A stretch of 64,000 nt of DNA from Actinophytocola algeriensis (GCF_014203735.1 NZ_JACHJQ010000001.1:979269-1043268), one strand, 5' to 3'; positions 45,048 through 55,574 are shown, numbered from the stretch's first letter. The notes: generated by a model not told the origin, from the letters alone. A program made the numbers and translations.

Positions 45048-45983
45048 GTGATCGATCGGACACCCCTGGTGGACGGGCTGGCGCGCGGCGTGGCGCCCGC
45101 GTTCGGCGCCGGACTTTTCCTAGGCCTGGCACCGGCTTCCGCGCTCGCGGGGTGGTGGCTGGTGGCCGGCATGGTGCTCGCCGCTGCCGGTGCGGTCCTC
45201 TTCGCACTGTCCACATCGGACTCGCCGCCCGGTCCGGTCGGTCTTTCACTGGGAATACTGGGAAGGATTGCCGCCGCCGTGGCGGTCGGGGCGACGTTCG
45301 GCCGGTACGTGGTGCCGGAGCAGCCCGAGGTGGGCGCGGTCGTGCTGGTGGTCGCGGTGGCGGCCGTGGTCCTGCTCGCCCCGCCGCTACCTCCCGCGGT
45401 CGACCGGATCGCCGCCGTGGTCGTGGTGACGGTGCTGGTCATCGTGGCCGTGGCGTGTTTCACGATCGCGCCCGTCGCGCCCCCGGTGGCCCCCATCCCG
45501 GACGCCGCGGGGTCCGACGAGCCGCTCGGTCTGCTGCCCTCGGCCGTGGTGCTGTTCCTGTGCTTCCTCGGCGGCCGGACCGCCGGCCGGGCGCGACCCG
45601 CCGTGATCGGGGTGGTGCTCGCGGTGAGCGTCGCGGTCGCGGTCGGGGCGCTGCGCCAGCTGGGCGGGGAACGGCTCGCGCTGTCGCCCGCGCCGCTGCG
45701 CGACGTGCTGACGGCCGCCGACGCGGCGTCGATCGACGGGCTCCTCGCCGTCGGCGTCACCGTCGCGTGCGTGTTCGCGCTCCGCGCGTGCCTGACCGAC
45801 ATCCGTGACATCGCGCCCGGGAGCCGGTCGCCGGTGACCGCTGGGGGCCTCGTGGGGCTCGCGGCGGGGGTCGCCGCCCTCGGCGCGCTGGTGCTGGACC
45901 CGGAACACGCCCTGGTCGGAGCGGCCGTACTGCTATTGGGCGAAGCCGTGGTCCGCGTGCTGGGCGGGCGGCGGCGGGGTTAG
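45048..45983 (+). CDS. Polytopic membrane protein, possibly a short APC-type permease
   Basis: A 311-residue membrane protein with about eight to ten hydrophobic segments (for example ALAGWWLVAGMVLAAAGAVL and PAVIGVVLAVSVAVAVGALR). The segment LGRIAAAVAVGATFGRYVV resembles a helix of amino-acid/polyamine permeases, but the protein is well short of the usual 430-500 residues and lacks clear substrate-site motifs. Function unknown. GTG start; the gene is divergent from pepA. Confidence 0.6.
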   Translation: MIDRTPLVDGLARGVAPAFGAGLFLGLAPASALAGWWLVAGMVLAAAGAVLFALSTSDSPPGPVGLSLGILGRIAAAVAVGATFGRYVVPEQPEVGAVVLVVAVAAVVLLAPPLPPAVDRIAAVVVVTVLVIVAVACFTIAPVAPPVAPIPDAAGSDEPLGLLPSAVVLFLCFLGGRTAGRARPAVIGVVLAVSVAVAVGALRQLGGERLALSPAPLRDVLTAADAASIDGLLAVGVTVACVFALRACLTDIRDIAPGSRSPVTAGGLVGLAAGVAALGALVLDPEHALVGAAVLLLGEAVVRVLGGRRRG

Positions 45984-46026
45984 TTCGTCGGGCATAGTAG
46001 GACGTCAAATAGTCCGTCCGCCGCAT

Positions 46027-46108
46027 TGTTCGCTCCGCAAGCTCCGCTAGTCACGTTGTTCGCTCCGCAAGCTCCGCTAGTCACGTTGTTCGCTCCGCAA
46101 GCTCCGCT
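46027..46108. repeat. Three tandem REP-like elements, 30-bp period
   Basis: A 22-bp core (TGTTCGCTCCGCAAGCTCCG then CT) occurs three times at 46027, 46057 and 46087, separated by an 8-bp AGTCACGT. It is the reverse complement of the element found at the sucB, lpdA and glcD-like stop codons. It lies just upstream of ilvE. Confidence 0.9.
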
Positions 46109-46152
46109 CAGGCGATTCTCTGAGCGGCCCGTCGAGAGTTACGGTGCTTTCC

Positions 46153-47250
46153 ATGACACAGCAGTCATTCACCAGGACTCCCCATCCGGCGCCGGCGACC
46201 CCGGAGCGGATCGCGGAGGTATTGGCCAACCCGGGTTTCGGGGTGCACTTCACCGACCACATGGTGACCGCGCGCTGGAACCGCACCGAGGGCTGGCACG
46301 GGGCGACGGTCGAACCGTACCGCCCGATCGAACTGGACCCCGCGGCCATGGTGCTGCACTACGGCCAGGCGATCTTCGAGGGACTCAAGGCGTACCGCCA
46401 CGCCGACGGGTCCATCCAGTCCTTCCGGCCCGAGGCCAACGCCGAGCGGTTCCGCCTCTCCGCCCGCCGCCTCGCCATGCCCGAGCTGCCCGCCGAGCTG
46501 TTCCTCGACTCGCTGCGCGAGCTGGTCGCGGTCGACGGGCACTGGGTGCCGGAGGAGGACGAGGAGTCCCTCTACCTGCGGCCGTTCATGATCTCCACCG
46601 AGGTGGGGCTCGGCGTGCGACCCGCGTCCGAGTACCTGTACCTGCTGATCGCGTCGCCCGCCGGTTCGTACTTCGCGACCGGGGTCAAGCCGGTGAGTGT
46701 CTGGCTGTCGACCGAGTACGTGCGCGCCGCGCCAGGTGGCACGGGTGCCGCCAAGTTCGCGGGCAACTACGCCGCGTCGCTGGTCGCCCAGGCGCAGGCG
46801 GCCGAGCAGGGCTGTGACCAGGTGGTGTGGCTCGACGCGGTCGAGCGCCGGTGGGTCGAGGAGATGGGCGGGATGAACCTGTTCTTCGTCTTCGGCTCTG
46901 GTGCCGATGTGCGCGTGGTGACCCCCGAGCTGTCCGGGTCGCTCCTGGCCGGCATCACCCGCGACTCGCTGCTGACGTTGGCGTCCGAGCTGGGCTACCA
47001 GGTGGAGGAGCGCCGCGTCTCCACCGAGGAGTGGGAGAAGAAGGTCGAGTCGGGCGAGCTGACCGAGGTCTTCGCGTGCGGCACCGCCGCCGTCATCACG
47101 CCGGTCGGCTCGGTCAAGCACGCCGAGGGCTCGTTCTCGATCAACGGCGGCCAGCCGGGTGCCGTGTCGATGCGCCTGCGCGACGCGCTGACCGCGGTCC
47201 AGCGCGGCACCGCCCCCGACACGCACGGGTGGATGTCGAAACTCAACTAA
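46153..47250 (+). CDS. ilvE: Branched-chain amino acid aminotransferase
   Basis: A 365-residue fold-type IV PLP enzyme. The PLP lysine is in [12 protein letters not shown], with [22 protein letters not shown] and [11 protein letters not shown] as family signatures. It performs the last step of Leu, Ile and Val synthesis. ATG at 46153 is chosen over GTG at 46144. Its 3' end overlaps the cobS 3' end on the other strand by 8 bp. Confidence 0.95.
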   Translation: MTQQSFTRTPHPAPATPERIAEVLANPGFGVHFTDHMVTARWNRTEGWHGATVEPYRPIELDPAAMVLHYGQAIFEGLKAYRHADGSIQSFRPEANAERFRLSARRLAMPELPAELFLDSLRELVAVDGHWVPEEDEESLYLRPFMISTEVGLGVRPASEYLYLLIASPAGSYFATGVKPVSVWLSTEYVRAAPGGTGAAKFAGNYAASLVAQAQAAEQGCDQVVWLDAVERRWVEEMGGMNLFFVFGSGADVRVVTPELSGSLLAGITRDSLLTLASELGYQVEERRVSTEEWEKKVESGELTEVFACGTAAVITPVGSVKHAEGSFSINGGQPGAVSMRLRDALTAVQRGTAPDTHGWMSKLN

Positions 47251-47941
47251 GTGCCACCAGTACGACGGTGGTGGCGAGTTCGCTCGTGGCGCCCAGGACG
47301 TCGCCGGTGATCCCGCCGAACCGCTTCCTGGTGTGCCGGACGAGCAGCACGACGAGCCCGGTGGCGACGACGACCGCCACCGGGCCTCGCCATCCCTGGA
47401 CGACCGATGCCGCCGCCAGCGCGACGACCCACGCGACGGGCACGAGCGTGGGCTGGGTCCCGGCGACGAGCGCGCCCAGCCCTTCGGGTCTCGCGGCGGG
47501 CACTGCTTGGTGGCAGCAGATGGTGAACGCGACCCGCCCGGTGACGACGGCGATGACGAGCGCCTGCCAGTCGTGGATCGCGGCGGCCTGAGCCCCGAGC
47601 ACGAGCACGATGGCGACGACCCCGAACGGGCCGACGGGGCCGTCCCGCATGATGGCGAGGGCTTTCTCGGGGCCCCTGTAGGAGCCGAGCCCGTCGGCGG
47701 TGTCGGCGAGGCCGTCGAGGTGCATGCCGCGAGTGGCGAGCGCCAGGAACGCGACGACGAGGACACCGCCGAGCAGGCCCCTGTCGAGGAGCACGAGCAG
47801 ACCCGCCCCCGCCGCGCCAAGGACGAGGCCCACGACCGGCGCGCACGCGATCGCCCAGCGGGCCGCGTCCCGGTCCACGTGCCGCGTGTGCACGGGGAGG
47901 ACGGTCAACCAGGAGAAGGCCAGCCGCAGCCCGGCGATCAT
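47243..47941 (-). CDS. cobS: Adenosylcobinamide-GDP ribazoletransferase (cobalamin synthase)
   Basis: A 232-residue polytopic membrane enzyme that joins adenosylcobinamide-GDP and alpha-ribazole, the last step of cobalamin assembly. The signature [15 protein letters not shown] with the metal-binding Asp residues is present, as is [11 protein letters not shown]. Its ATG overlaps the cobT stop by one base (TGATG), so the two are translationally coupled. Confidence 0.94.
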   Translation of the reverse strand: MIAGLRLAFSWLTVLPVHTRHVDRDAARWAIACAPVVGLVLGAAGAGLLVLLDRGLLGGVLVVAFLALATRGMHLDGLADTADGLGSYRGPEKALAIMRDGPVGPFGVVAIVLVLGAQAAAIHDWQALVIAVVTGRVAFTICCHQAVPAARPEGLGALVAGTQPTLVPVAWVVALAAASVVQGWRGPVAVVVATGLVVLLVRHTRKRFGGITGDVLGATSELATTVVLVALS

Positions 47942-49284
47942 CAGCTACTGGACGGCGGTGTGGCGTCGGCCCCGGGTTCCGTGCTCCGCGTCCCCCGAGC
48001 GGCGGCTGGTGCGCCGTCCTCGGCCGTGGTCCCGGCGGGTTCGGTGGCCGGTGCGCGGTCTTCGGCGGCTTCCGCCCTGCGTTCGGCCTCCTGTGCCCGG
48101 CGTTCGGCGGCCTCGGCCCGGCGTTCGGCCTCTTCCGCGCGGCGCTCGGCGGCTTCCGCGCCGCTTTCGGCGGTGTCCTCGGCCGTGGTCCCGGCTTCGG
48201 CGGTCTCCGGTTCGGCCTCCTCCGGGGCCACTGTCTCGGTAGCTGCTGCCTCGGTGGCGGGGCCGCTCACGCCCGCGTCCGCGAACGTGGCCATGTCCGT
48301 CAGCACCTGGACGGCCATCGTGAGCAGGGGGATGGCCGTCGTGGCGCCAGAGCCCTCGCCGAGGCGCATGTTCAGCTCCAGCAGCGGGGTCATGTCGAGC
48401 TGCTCCAGCACCAGCGTGTGCGCGGGTTCCGTGGACCGGTGCCCGGCCACCCACCACGCGCGTGCCCCCGGCGCCAGCTCTTCCGCCAGCAGCGCCGCCG
48501 CTCCTGACACCACGCCGTCGAGCACCACCGGCGTCCGCCGCACGGCGGCCTGGGCCAGGAACGCCGCCATGGCCGTGATGTCGGCACCCGCGACGGTCCG
48601 CAGCAGTGCCACCGGGTCGGCCGTGACCGGCTTCGCACGGCGGAGGGCGTCACGGATCGCGGCGGTCTTGCGCATCCACGTGTTGTCGTCGATGCCGGTG
48701 CCGCGGCCGACGACCGCGACCGGCTCCGTGCCGGTCAGTGCCGCCACCAGTACCGCGGCCGGCGTGGTGTTGCCGATGCCCATGTCGCCCGCGACCAGCA
48801 GGTCCGCGCCCGAGTCGACCTCCTCGTCCGCGATCGCCCTGCCCGCCGCCAGCGCGGCCTGGACCTCGTCCTCGGTCAGCGCGTCCTCGGTGTCGATGGC
48901 ACCCGACGAGCGGCGCACCTTGTGGTCACCGGCGGTCGTGTCCACCGCGACCGACATGTCGACGACGCGCACCGTCGCGCTCGCGATCCCGGCCAGCACG
49001 TTGATCGCCGCGCCACCCGACTGGAAGTTCGCCACCATCTGCGCGGTGACCTCGCTCGGGTACGCGGACACACCCTTCGCCGCGACGCCGTGGTCGCCGG
49101 CGAACACGATCACCCTCGGGCGCTGCAGCGGCCGAGGCGGGCACTGGCCCTGGCACGCCGCGATCCACGTGCCCAGCTCCTCCAGCAGCCCCAGCGCGCC
49201 GAGCGGCTTCGTGAGCTGGGCGTGCCGCTCCTCTGCCGCCTGCCGCACGGACTCGTCAGGCGGGCTGACGACGTCGAACTCCAT
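47941..49284 (-). CDS. cobT: Nicotinate-nucleotide:dimethylbenzimidazole phosphoribosyltransferase with C-terminal extension
   Basis: 447 residues. The first about 345 form CobT, which activates the lower ligand as alpha-ribazole phosphate: [26 protein letters not shown] and the catalytic Glu in [13 protein letters not shown]. The remaining about 95 residues are an extra tail of Ala/Glu/Arg repeats ([20 protein letters not shown]) predicted to form a coiled coil, ending in a Pro/Ser-rich stretch. Usual length is about 350. It lies between cobU and cobS. Confidence 0.93.
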   Translation of the reverse strand: MEFDVVSPPDESVRQAAEERHAQLTKPLGALGLLEELGTWIAACQGQCPPRPLQRPRVIVFAGDHGVAAKGVSAYPSEVTAQMVANFQSGGAAINVLAGIASATVRVVDMSVAVDTTAGDHKVRRSSGAIDTEDALTEDEVQAALAAGRAIADEEVDSGADLLVAGDMGIGNTTPAAVLVAALTGTEPVAVVGRGTGIDDNTWMRKTAAIRDALRRAKPVTADPVALLRTVAGADITAMAAFLAQAAVRRTPVVLDGVVSGAAALLAEELAPGARAWWVAGHRSTEPAHTLVLEQLDMTPLLELNMRLGEGSGATTAIPLLTMAVQVLTDMATFADAGVSGPATEAAATETVAPEEAEPETAEAGTTAEDTAESGAEAAERRAEEAERRAEAAERRAQEAERRAEAAEDRAPATEPAGTTAEDGAPAAARGTRSTEPGADATPPSSS

Positions 49285-49299
49285 GAGGGCTTCCTCCAG

Positions 49300-49812
49300 T
49301 TACCGCAGCCGCAACGGGAGCCCGGCCACGAGCAGCAGCACCTGCGCGGACACGTCCGCGAGGGCAGCGTTCAGCGTGCCGAGCTGGTCGCGGAAGAGCC
49401 TGCCAGAACGCGTCGCGGGCACCACGCCGAGGCCGACCTCCGACGACACCAGCACCAGCTCCGCCGAGCACCCCCGGACCGCCGCGACGAGCCGGTCGCA
49501 CTCGCGGCGCACCCCGTCGAGGTCGCCGTCCCACGCGCCGTGGTCGTCCATGACCCCGGTCAGCCACGTCGCGACGTCGTCGACCAGCACCGGGCCGTGC
49601 GCGGTGACGAGGAACGCGGGTAGGTCCGGTGGCTCGACCGTGTGCCAGCCCGGTGGCCGGCGGGCGACGTGCGCGGCGATGCGGGCCTGCCACTCGGTGT
49701 CGGCCGGGTCCACGCGGGCGGTCGCCACGTACGTGGCCTCGTCGGCGGGCAGCAGTCCCTCGGCGTGCGCGGACTTGCCGGACCGGGCGCCGCCGAGCAC
49801 CAGGGTGGTCAC
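49300..49812 (-). CDS. cobU: Adenosylcobinamide kinase / guanylyltransferase
   Basis: A 170-residue bifunctional enzyme that phosphorylates adenosylcobinamide and adds GMP. The P-loop GGARSGKS is at the N-terminus; SSEVGLGVVPATRSGRLFRD is the C-terminal signature. First gene of cobU-cobT-cobS, 15 bp before cobT. Confidence 0.93.
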   Translation of the reverse strand: MTTLVLGGARSGKSAHAEGLLPADEATYVATARVDPADTEWQARIAAHVARRPPGWHTVEPPDLPAFLVTAHGPVLVDDVATWLTGVMDDHGAWDGDLDGVRRECDRLVAAVRGCSAELVLVSSEVGLGVVPATRSGRLFRDQLGTLNAALADVSAQVLLLVAGLPLRLR

Positions 49813-49836
49813 GGCCGCACGCTATCTTGTGCGGCC

Positions 49837-50010
49837 GTGACCTACCGCTGGGACCAGGACGCTGCGCCGACCTTCGCCGACCGGACCACCGCCGAGGAAT
49901 GGCTCTCGGCCAACTGGCGTGACCTCCTCGACGCGGGCGTCGACGAGGTCACGCTCCTGCACGGCGACGAGGTCGTGTACGGGCCCATGAGCCTGCACCC
50001 GGCCGACTGA
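49837..50010 (+). CDS. Small acidic protein (57 residues)
   Basis: A 57-residue frame from GTG 49837 reading TYRWDQDAAPTFADRTTAEE with WLSANWRDLLDAGVDEV. Composition is clearly coding and similar short proteins occur in actinomycetes. Function unknown. TATCTT just upstream may be a -10 box, which would make the mRNA almost leaderless. Divergent from cobU, 24 bp away. Confidence 0.65.
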   Translation: MTYRWDQDAAPTFADRTTAEEWLSANWRDLLDAGVDEVTLLHGDEVVYGPMSLHPAD

Positions 50011-50039
50011 GCCGGCCGGCCAGTCTGTGCCGGTCAGCC

Positions 50040-51026
50040 TCAGCCGGTCAGCGAGGCGTCCCGCACGATGACGCCGTCGAGCGCCTCGTCGATCTTCTTC
50101 AGCACGTCGGCGTCGAGCTGCACACCGGCCGCCTTGACGTTCTCCCGCACCTGCTCGGGCCGGGTGGCGCCGATGATCGCCGAGGCCACGTTCTGGTTCT
50201 GCAGCACCCACGCGACCGCGAGCTGCGCCATCGACAGGCCCAGCTCGTCGGCGATCGGCCGCAGGTCCTGGACCTTCCGCAGCAGCTCGTCGTTCTGCAG
50301 GAAGCGGGAGATGAAGTTCGCGCCGCTCTTCTCGTCGGTGGCGCGCGAGCCCGCGGGCGGCGGCTGACCCGGCTGGTACTTGCCGGTGAGCACGCCCTGC
50401 GCGATCGGCGACCACACGATCTGGCTCACCCCGGCCTCCTCGCTCGCCGGGACGACCTCTGCCTCGATGACCCGCCACAGCATCGAGTACTGCGGCTGGT
50501 TCGAGATGAACGGCACCTTCAGCTCACGCGCCAGCTCGGCGCCCGCCCTGATCTGCTCGGCGTTCCACTCGGACACTCCGATGTAGAGCACCTTGCCCTG
50601 GCGGACCAGGTCGGCGAACGCGAGCATCGTCTCCTCGAGCGGGACGCTCTTGTCGAACCGGTGGGCCTGGTACAGGTCGACGTAGTCGGTCTGGAGGCGC
50701 CGGAGCGACGCGTTCGCCGACTCGAGGATGTGCTTGCGGCCGAGCCCCTTGTCGTTGGGGCCACCGGGGCCGGTCGGCCAGAACACCTTCGTGAAGATCT
50801 CCAGGCTCTCCCGCCGCTGCCCGGCCAGCGCCCGCCCCAGCACGGACTCCGCGCGCGTGTTGGCGTAGACGTCAGCGGTGTCGAAGGTGGAGATCCCCGC
50901 GTCGAGCGCGGCCTTCACACAGGCGAGCGCCTGCTCCTCCTCGACCTGGGAACCGTGCGTGATCCAGTTCCCGTACGACAGTTCACTGACACTGAGGCCA
51001 CTACGGCCAAGACGACGAAACTCCAT
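50040..51026 (-). CDS. Aldo/keto reductase (Kv-beta-like)
   Basis: A 328-residue NADPH-dependent reductase of the aldo-keto family. The tetrad Asp-Tyr-Lys-His is visible in FDTADVYA, IFTKVF and YQAHRFD. FISNQPQYSMLWR and SPIAQGVLTGKY are typical of the Kv-beta/YghZ branch. Substrate unknown. ATG at 51026 gives the usual MEFRRLGRSGLSVSEL start. Confidence 0.88.
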   Translation of the reverse strand: MEFRRLGRSGLSVSELSYGNWITHGSQVEEEQALACVKAALDAGISTFDTADVYANTRAESVLGRALAGQRRESLEIFTKVFWPTGPGGPNDKGLGRKHILESANASLRRLQTDYVDLYQAHRFDKSVPLEETMLAFADLVRQGKVLYIGVSEWNAEQIRAGAELARELKVPFISNQPQYSMLWRVIEAEVVPASEEAGVSQIVWSPIAQGVLTGKYQPGQPPPAGSRATDEKSGANFISRFLQNDELLRKVQDLRPIADELGLSMAQLAVAWVLQNQNVASAIIGATRPEQVRENVKAAGVQLDADVLKKIDEALDGVIVRDASLTG

Positions 51027-51077
51027 GTACACCAACCTAGTGGTGGAGTTACTCCAGCTCCGGCCACGAGCCGCGAG

Positions 51078-51875
51078 TCATCGGCGGCGGAAGCCACCCT
51101 CTGTGTTCAGCACCTGGCCGGTGATCCACGCGGCCTCGTCCGTCGTGAGCCAGGCGATCAGGCGCGCCGGGTCGTCGGGCTCGCCCCACCTACCGCCCGG
51201 GAAGCGGGCCGCCACCGCGGCCCTGGTCTCGCCGTCCGCGTAGCCCGTGTCGACCGGGCCCGGGTTGACCGTGTTGACCGTGATGCCCTGGTCGGCCAGC
51301 TCGTCGGCGAGGGTCGCGGTGATCGACCACAGTGCGCCCTTGCTCGCCGCGTACGCCACCTCGCCCGGCATCGGGCCCTCGTTCTGACCCGAGGTCAGGA
51401 ACACCAGCCGGCCCGGCCGCCCCAGCGCGGCGAACGAGCGCGCCAGCAGGATCGACGCCCGCGCGTTCACCGCCCAGTGCACGTCCAGCGTCGCCGCCGT
51501 CTGGGTCACCAGTGGACCGTCCGAACCGGACAGCGCCTGGTTGCACACCACGATGTCGAGCCCGCCCAGCGCGGTCACCGCCGTGTCGACCAGCGTGGCG
51601 GGGCCCTCGGGCGTGGACAGGTCCACCGAGCCGTGCGCGACCGGCGCCGACGCGACCGCCCGCACCCCGTCGACCACCTCGGCGACGTCGTCCGCGCCCC
51701 ACGGCTGCGCCGAGTCGTGCGGGGAGAAGTGGTGGACGAACACGCTCGCCCCGTACGCGGCGAGCCGCCTGCACGTCGCGTAGCCGATACCGGCCCGTCG
51801 TGACGCGCCCGTCACCAGCGCGACCCGCCCGCGCAGCGGATACGGGTCGCGGCCGGGCTCAGACGATCTTGTCAC
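51078..51875 (-). CDS. Short-chain dehydrogenase/reductase
   Basis: A 265-residue SDR. Cofactor loop TGASRRAGIG, FLTSGQ with the catalytic Ser and YAASKGAL with the catalytic Tyr and Lys; close to FabG-like 3-oxoacyl-ACP reductases, but its substrate is not known. Its GTG overlaps the 3' end of the DUF3043 gene by 17 bp, so both are co-transcribed. Confidence 0.85.
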   Translation of the reverse strand: MTRSSEPGRDPYPLRGRVALVTGASRRAGIGYATCRRLAAYGASVFVHHFSPHDSAQPWGADDVAEVVDGVRAVASAPVAHGSVDLSTPEGPATLVDTAVTALGGLDIVVCNQALSGSDGPLVTQTAATLDVHWAVNARASILLARSFAALGRPGRLVFLTSGQNEGPMPGEVAYAASKGALWSITATLADELADQGITVNTVNPGPVDTGYADGETRAAVAARFPGGRWGEPDDPARLIAWLTTDEAAWITGQVLNTEGGFRRR

Positions 51876-52509
51876 CAGGGCGCACCTTCGGCTTCGGCAC
51901 CCGCAGCTTGCGGATCTGCGACGCGCGGATGAACGAGTACCAGCCGATCGACAGCCCGCGCACCGGCTCCTTCGGGAACCTCGCCCGGACCTGCCGCGTG
52001 ATGCGGCTGCCCATCAGTACGCCCTCGATGATCATCGCGACCAGCATCAGCAGGCACAGCAGGGTCGTGAAGCTCTGCACGCGCGGGTCCGGCACCAGCA
52101 GCGCGACGAAGATCAGGATCGCGAGCGGCATGAACAGCCCGAGCAGGTTGCGGCGCGAGTCCACCGAGTCCCGGATGAACGACTTCACCGGCCCCCGGTC
52201 ACGGGGCATCAGGTACTTCTCGTCGCCAGCCATCATGCGTTCGCGCTGGGTGGCGCGGATCTCCCGGCGCTTGGCCGCGAGCTCCTTGCGCTCGTCCTTG
52301 TTGCCGCGCGCCCGCTTCATCGCCTCGCGGGTCGTGCGCGGCGGCGGTGCGACCGGGCCGCGCTTGCGCTGCTCGGCCTCGCGGCGCTTCGGCGTCGGAC
52401 GGCCCTTGCCCGGTGTGTGGGCCTTGCTCTGGGCGGCTTCCTCCTCCGCGGTGTCGACGACGTCATCGGCGTCGGTGGTCTCTGCTTCTTTGCGGCGAAG
52501 GAACCTCAC
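51859..52509 (-). CDS. DUF3043 membrane protein
   Basis: A 216-residue protein of family DUF3043. A long charged, Lys/Arg-rich cytoplasmic region (residues 1-115) is followed by two membrane helices (NLLGLFMPLAILIFVALLV and TLLCLLMLVAMIIEGVLMG) and a basic tail (SQIRKLRVPKPKVRPG). Conserved in actinobacteria (M. tuberculosis Rv2206), function unknown. Divergent from the glycerate kinase gene. Confidence 0.85.
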   Translation of the reverse strand: MRFLRRKEAETTDADDVVDTAEEEAAQSKAHTPGKGRPTPKRREAEQRKRGPVAPPPRTTREAMKRARGNKDERKELAAKRREIRATQRERMMAGDEKYLMPRDRGPVKSFIRDSVDSRRNLLGLFMPLAILIFVALLVPDPRVQSFTTLLCLLMLVAMIIEGVLMGSRITRQVRARFPKEPVRGLSIGWYSFIRASQIRKLRVPKPKVRPGDKIV

Positions 52510-52547
52510 ACGCCAAAGGGTAAAGGAGGTGCAACTACGCTTTGACC

Positions 52548-53657
52548 ATGCGGGTCCTGATCGCTCCTGACTGCTTCGGTGGGACGTTGACCGCGCCGGA
52601 GGCCGCCGAGGCCATCGCCGCCGGGTGGCGCAGTGGTGCGCCGGACGACGAGCTCACCCTCTGTCCACTGGCCGACGGCGGCCCTGGCTTCGTCGACGTG
52701 CTGTACTCCGCGCTCGGCGGGCACCTCCACCACCGCTCGGTGTCCGGCCCGCTCGGGTCGTTCACCGACGCCGTGTGGCTGGAGCACGACGGCACGGCCT
52801 ACATCGAATGCGCGCAGGCCTGCGGCCTGACGCTGGTCCCGAAGGAGGAGCGGGACGCGCTCGGCGCCCACACGATCGGCGTCGGTGAGCTGATCCGGCA
52901 CGCGCTCGACTCCGGTGTCCACACGATCGTCGTCGGGCTCGGCGGGTCCGGCAGCACCGACGGCGGCTCCGGCCTGTTCCGCGCGCTCGGCGCCATCCCG
53001 GTCGGCGAGGACGGTGAGCCCCTGCCGCCCGGCGGTGGCCCGTTGATCGACACCGCACGGCTCGTCGGCGAGGCCGACCTGCGCGGCGTCAAGCTCATCG
53101 CCGCCTCCGACGTGGAGAACCCGCTGCTCGGCAAGGACGGCGCCGCGCGGGTGTTCGGCCCGCAGAAAGGTGCCGACGACCTGGCCGTCCGCCGCCTGGA
53201 GCGGTCGCTGACCAGGTGGGCGGACGTACTCGGCGAGGTCGCCGGACGGGACATCCGGGACGAGCAGGGCGCGGGTGCCGCGGGTGGTCTCGGTGCCGCC
53301 CTCATCGCGCTGGGCGCCACCGTCGAGTCCGGTGCCGGGGTGGTCCGGCGGCTCACCGGCCTCGACGCGGCGCTCGACCAGGCGCAGCTCGTGGTCACCG
53401 GCGAGGGCAGCTTCGACTTCCAGTCACTGCGCGGCAAGCTTGTGACGAGGGTCTCCGGTGCCGCGTCCGAGCGGGGCGTGCCGTGCGTGGTGCTGGCCGG
53501 GCAGGTCAGCGTGGGCAGGCGCAGGGCCGCGTCCGCCGGGGTGGAGCAGGCATACTCCGTGGCCGAGCACGTCGGATCGGCCGAGGCGTCGCTCGCCGAT
53601 CCAGCCGGGACACTCACCCAGCTCGCGAAGCACGTGTCCGGACAGTGGCGGCTGTAA
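52548..53657 (+). CDS. glxK: Glycerate kinase
   Basis: A 369-residue glycerate kinase (GarK/GlxK family). MRVLIAPDCFGGTLTAPEAAE, PLADGGPGFVDVL and GLGGSGSTDGGSG are the family signatures. It makes phosphoglycerate from glycerate with ATP. With the GlcD-like oxidase far upstream it could serve glyoxylate/glycerate metabolism, though the two are not linked. ATG at 52548 is chosen. Confidence 0.92.
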   Translation: MRVLIAPDCFGGTLTAPEAAEAIAAGWRSGAPDDELTLCPLADGGPGFVDVLYSALGGHLHHRSVSGPLGSFTDAVWLEHDGTAYIECAQACGLTLVPKEERDALGAHTIGVGELIRHALDSGVHTIVVGLGGSGSTDGGSGLFRALGAIPVGEDGEPLPPGGGPLIDTARLVGEADLRGVKLIAASDVENPLLGKDGAARVFGPQKGADDLAVRRLERSLTRWADVLGEVAGRDIRDEQGAGAAGGLGAALIALGATVESGAGVVRRLTGLDAALDQAQLVVTGEGSFDFQSLRGKLVTRVSGAASERGVPCVVLAGQVSVGRRRAASAGVEQAYSVAEHVGSAEASLADPAGTLTQLAKHVSGQWRL

Positions 53658-53699
53658 CAGCGTGCTTCGAGCCCCATGTGTCACCATGGGAGACAGAGG

Positions 53700-53725
53700 C
53701 GATGCTCGCTCCGCAAGCTACGCTC
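53700..53725 (-). repeat. REP-like element between glxK and the Fe-S carrier gene
   Basis: Reverse complement of the element family (GCTCGCTCCGCAAGCTACGC), one changed copy, lying between two plus-strand genes. Confidence 0.6.
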
Positions 53726-53802
53726 GGAAAGACGGGGAATAAACCACGGTTCGGCCGAGATTGACCCCGGGTAGTAGGAGTCCGAAAGGTCGAGGGAGAA
53801 CC

Positions 53803-54165
53803 ATGACGACCGCCCAGGAGAACACCACCGAGACGGAGACGCACGGCGTGCTCCTGTCGGACACGGCCGCCAGCAAGGCCAAGGCCCTGCTGGACCAGGA
53901 AGGCCGCGACGACATGCACCTGCGTATCGCCGTTCAGCCTGGTGGCTGTGCCGGCCTGCGCTACCAGCTCTTCTTCGACGAGCGCACGCTCGACGGGGAC
54001 CTGATCCGGGACTTCAACGGTCTCAAGGTGGCCGTGGACCGGATGAGCGCCCCGTACGTCCAGGGCGCCACGATCGACTTCGTCGACACCATCGAGAAGC
54101 AGGGCTTCACCATCGACAACCCCAACGCCGGTGGTTCCTGCGCCTGCGGCGACTCGTTCCACTGA
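53803..54165 (+). CDS. erpA: A-type iron-sulfur carrier protein (ErpA/IscA family)
   Basis: A 120-residue HesB-fold protein with the three cluster-binding Cys in PGGCAGLRY and GSCACGDSF. It passes Fe-S clusters to client enzymes; LipA and QcrA in this window need such clusters. ATG at 53803, with GAGGGAG before it. The same gene pair with the downstream PfkB kinase and asnB occurs in mycobacteria (Rv2204c, Rv2202c, Rv2201). Choice of ErpA over IscA is by position only. Confidence 0.88.
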   Translation: MTTAQENTTETETHGVLLSDTAASKAKALLDQEGRDDMHLRIAVQPGGCAGLRYQLFFDERTLDGDLIRDFNGLKVAVDRMSAPYVQGATIDFVDTIEKQGFTIDNPNAGGSCACGDSFH

Positions 54166-54204
54166 GTCGCTGAGTTCGTCGGACGGGCAGTTGGACGATA
54201 CGTT

Positions 54205-54230
54205 GGGCCGCGACGCACGCGTCGCGGCCC
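54205..54230. terminator. Bidirectional hairpin terminator
   Basis: GGGCCGCGACG and CGTCGCGGCCC form a perfect 11-bp stem with a 4-nt loop between the Fe-S carrier gene and the convergent 56-residue gene. Confidence 0.8.
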
Positions 54231-54237
54231 TTCGTCG

Positions 54238-54408
54238 TCACACGTACTCTTCCAGGCCGTTGACCTGGGCGAACGTCGTCTCGTCCACCTCCCACGGAGC
54301 TGGTTCCCGCTGGCCGGGGAGAGCAGGTCCGCCGTCGCGCAGTGCCCGGGGGATGTCGGCGCAGTCCGCGATGAGCTCGGCGAACGACTCGGCTTCAGGT
54401 GTGGTCAC
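54238..54408 (-). CDS. Small acidic protein (56 residues)
   Basis: From a GTG at 54408 the minus strand reads TTPEAESFAELIADCADIPR and ends WEVDETTFAQVNGLEEYV. Codon use and a hairpin terminator after its stop support expression. Family not recognised. It is too short to be listed by most gene finders. Confidence 0.55.
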   Translation of the reverse strand: MTTPEAESFAELIADCADIPRALRDGGPALPGQREPAPWEVDETTFAQVNGLEEYV

Positions 54409-54516
54409 AGCTCGAACCTAAGTCCGCAGGTCCCGTTCGCACGAGCCTTACCAACCGGTAGTGTCGAGGGAGTGCCCTAGTAGGTCTCCAGCACGGTCGC
54501 CCACTATCGTTGATGA

Positions 54517-55536
<1,020 letters not shown>

Positions 55537-55574
55537 GTACCGCTTTCGGGGCATGCCTGGTAGTTCTGATTACC

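Noticed and set aside
46027-46108. Possible CRISPR array (30-bp period)
   Set aside because: Linkers are identical and 8 bp long; no unique spacers, no cas genes.
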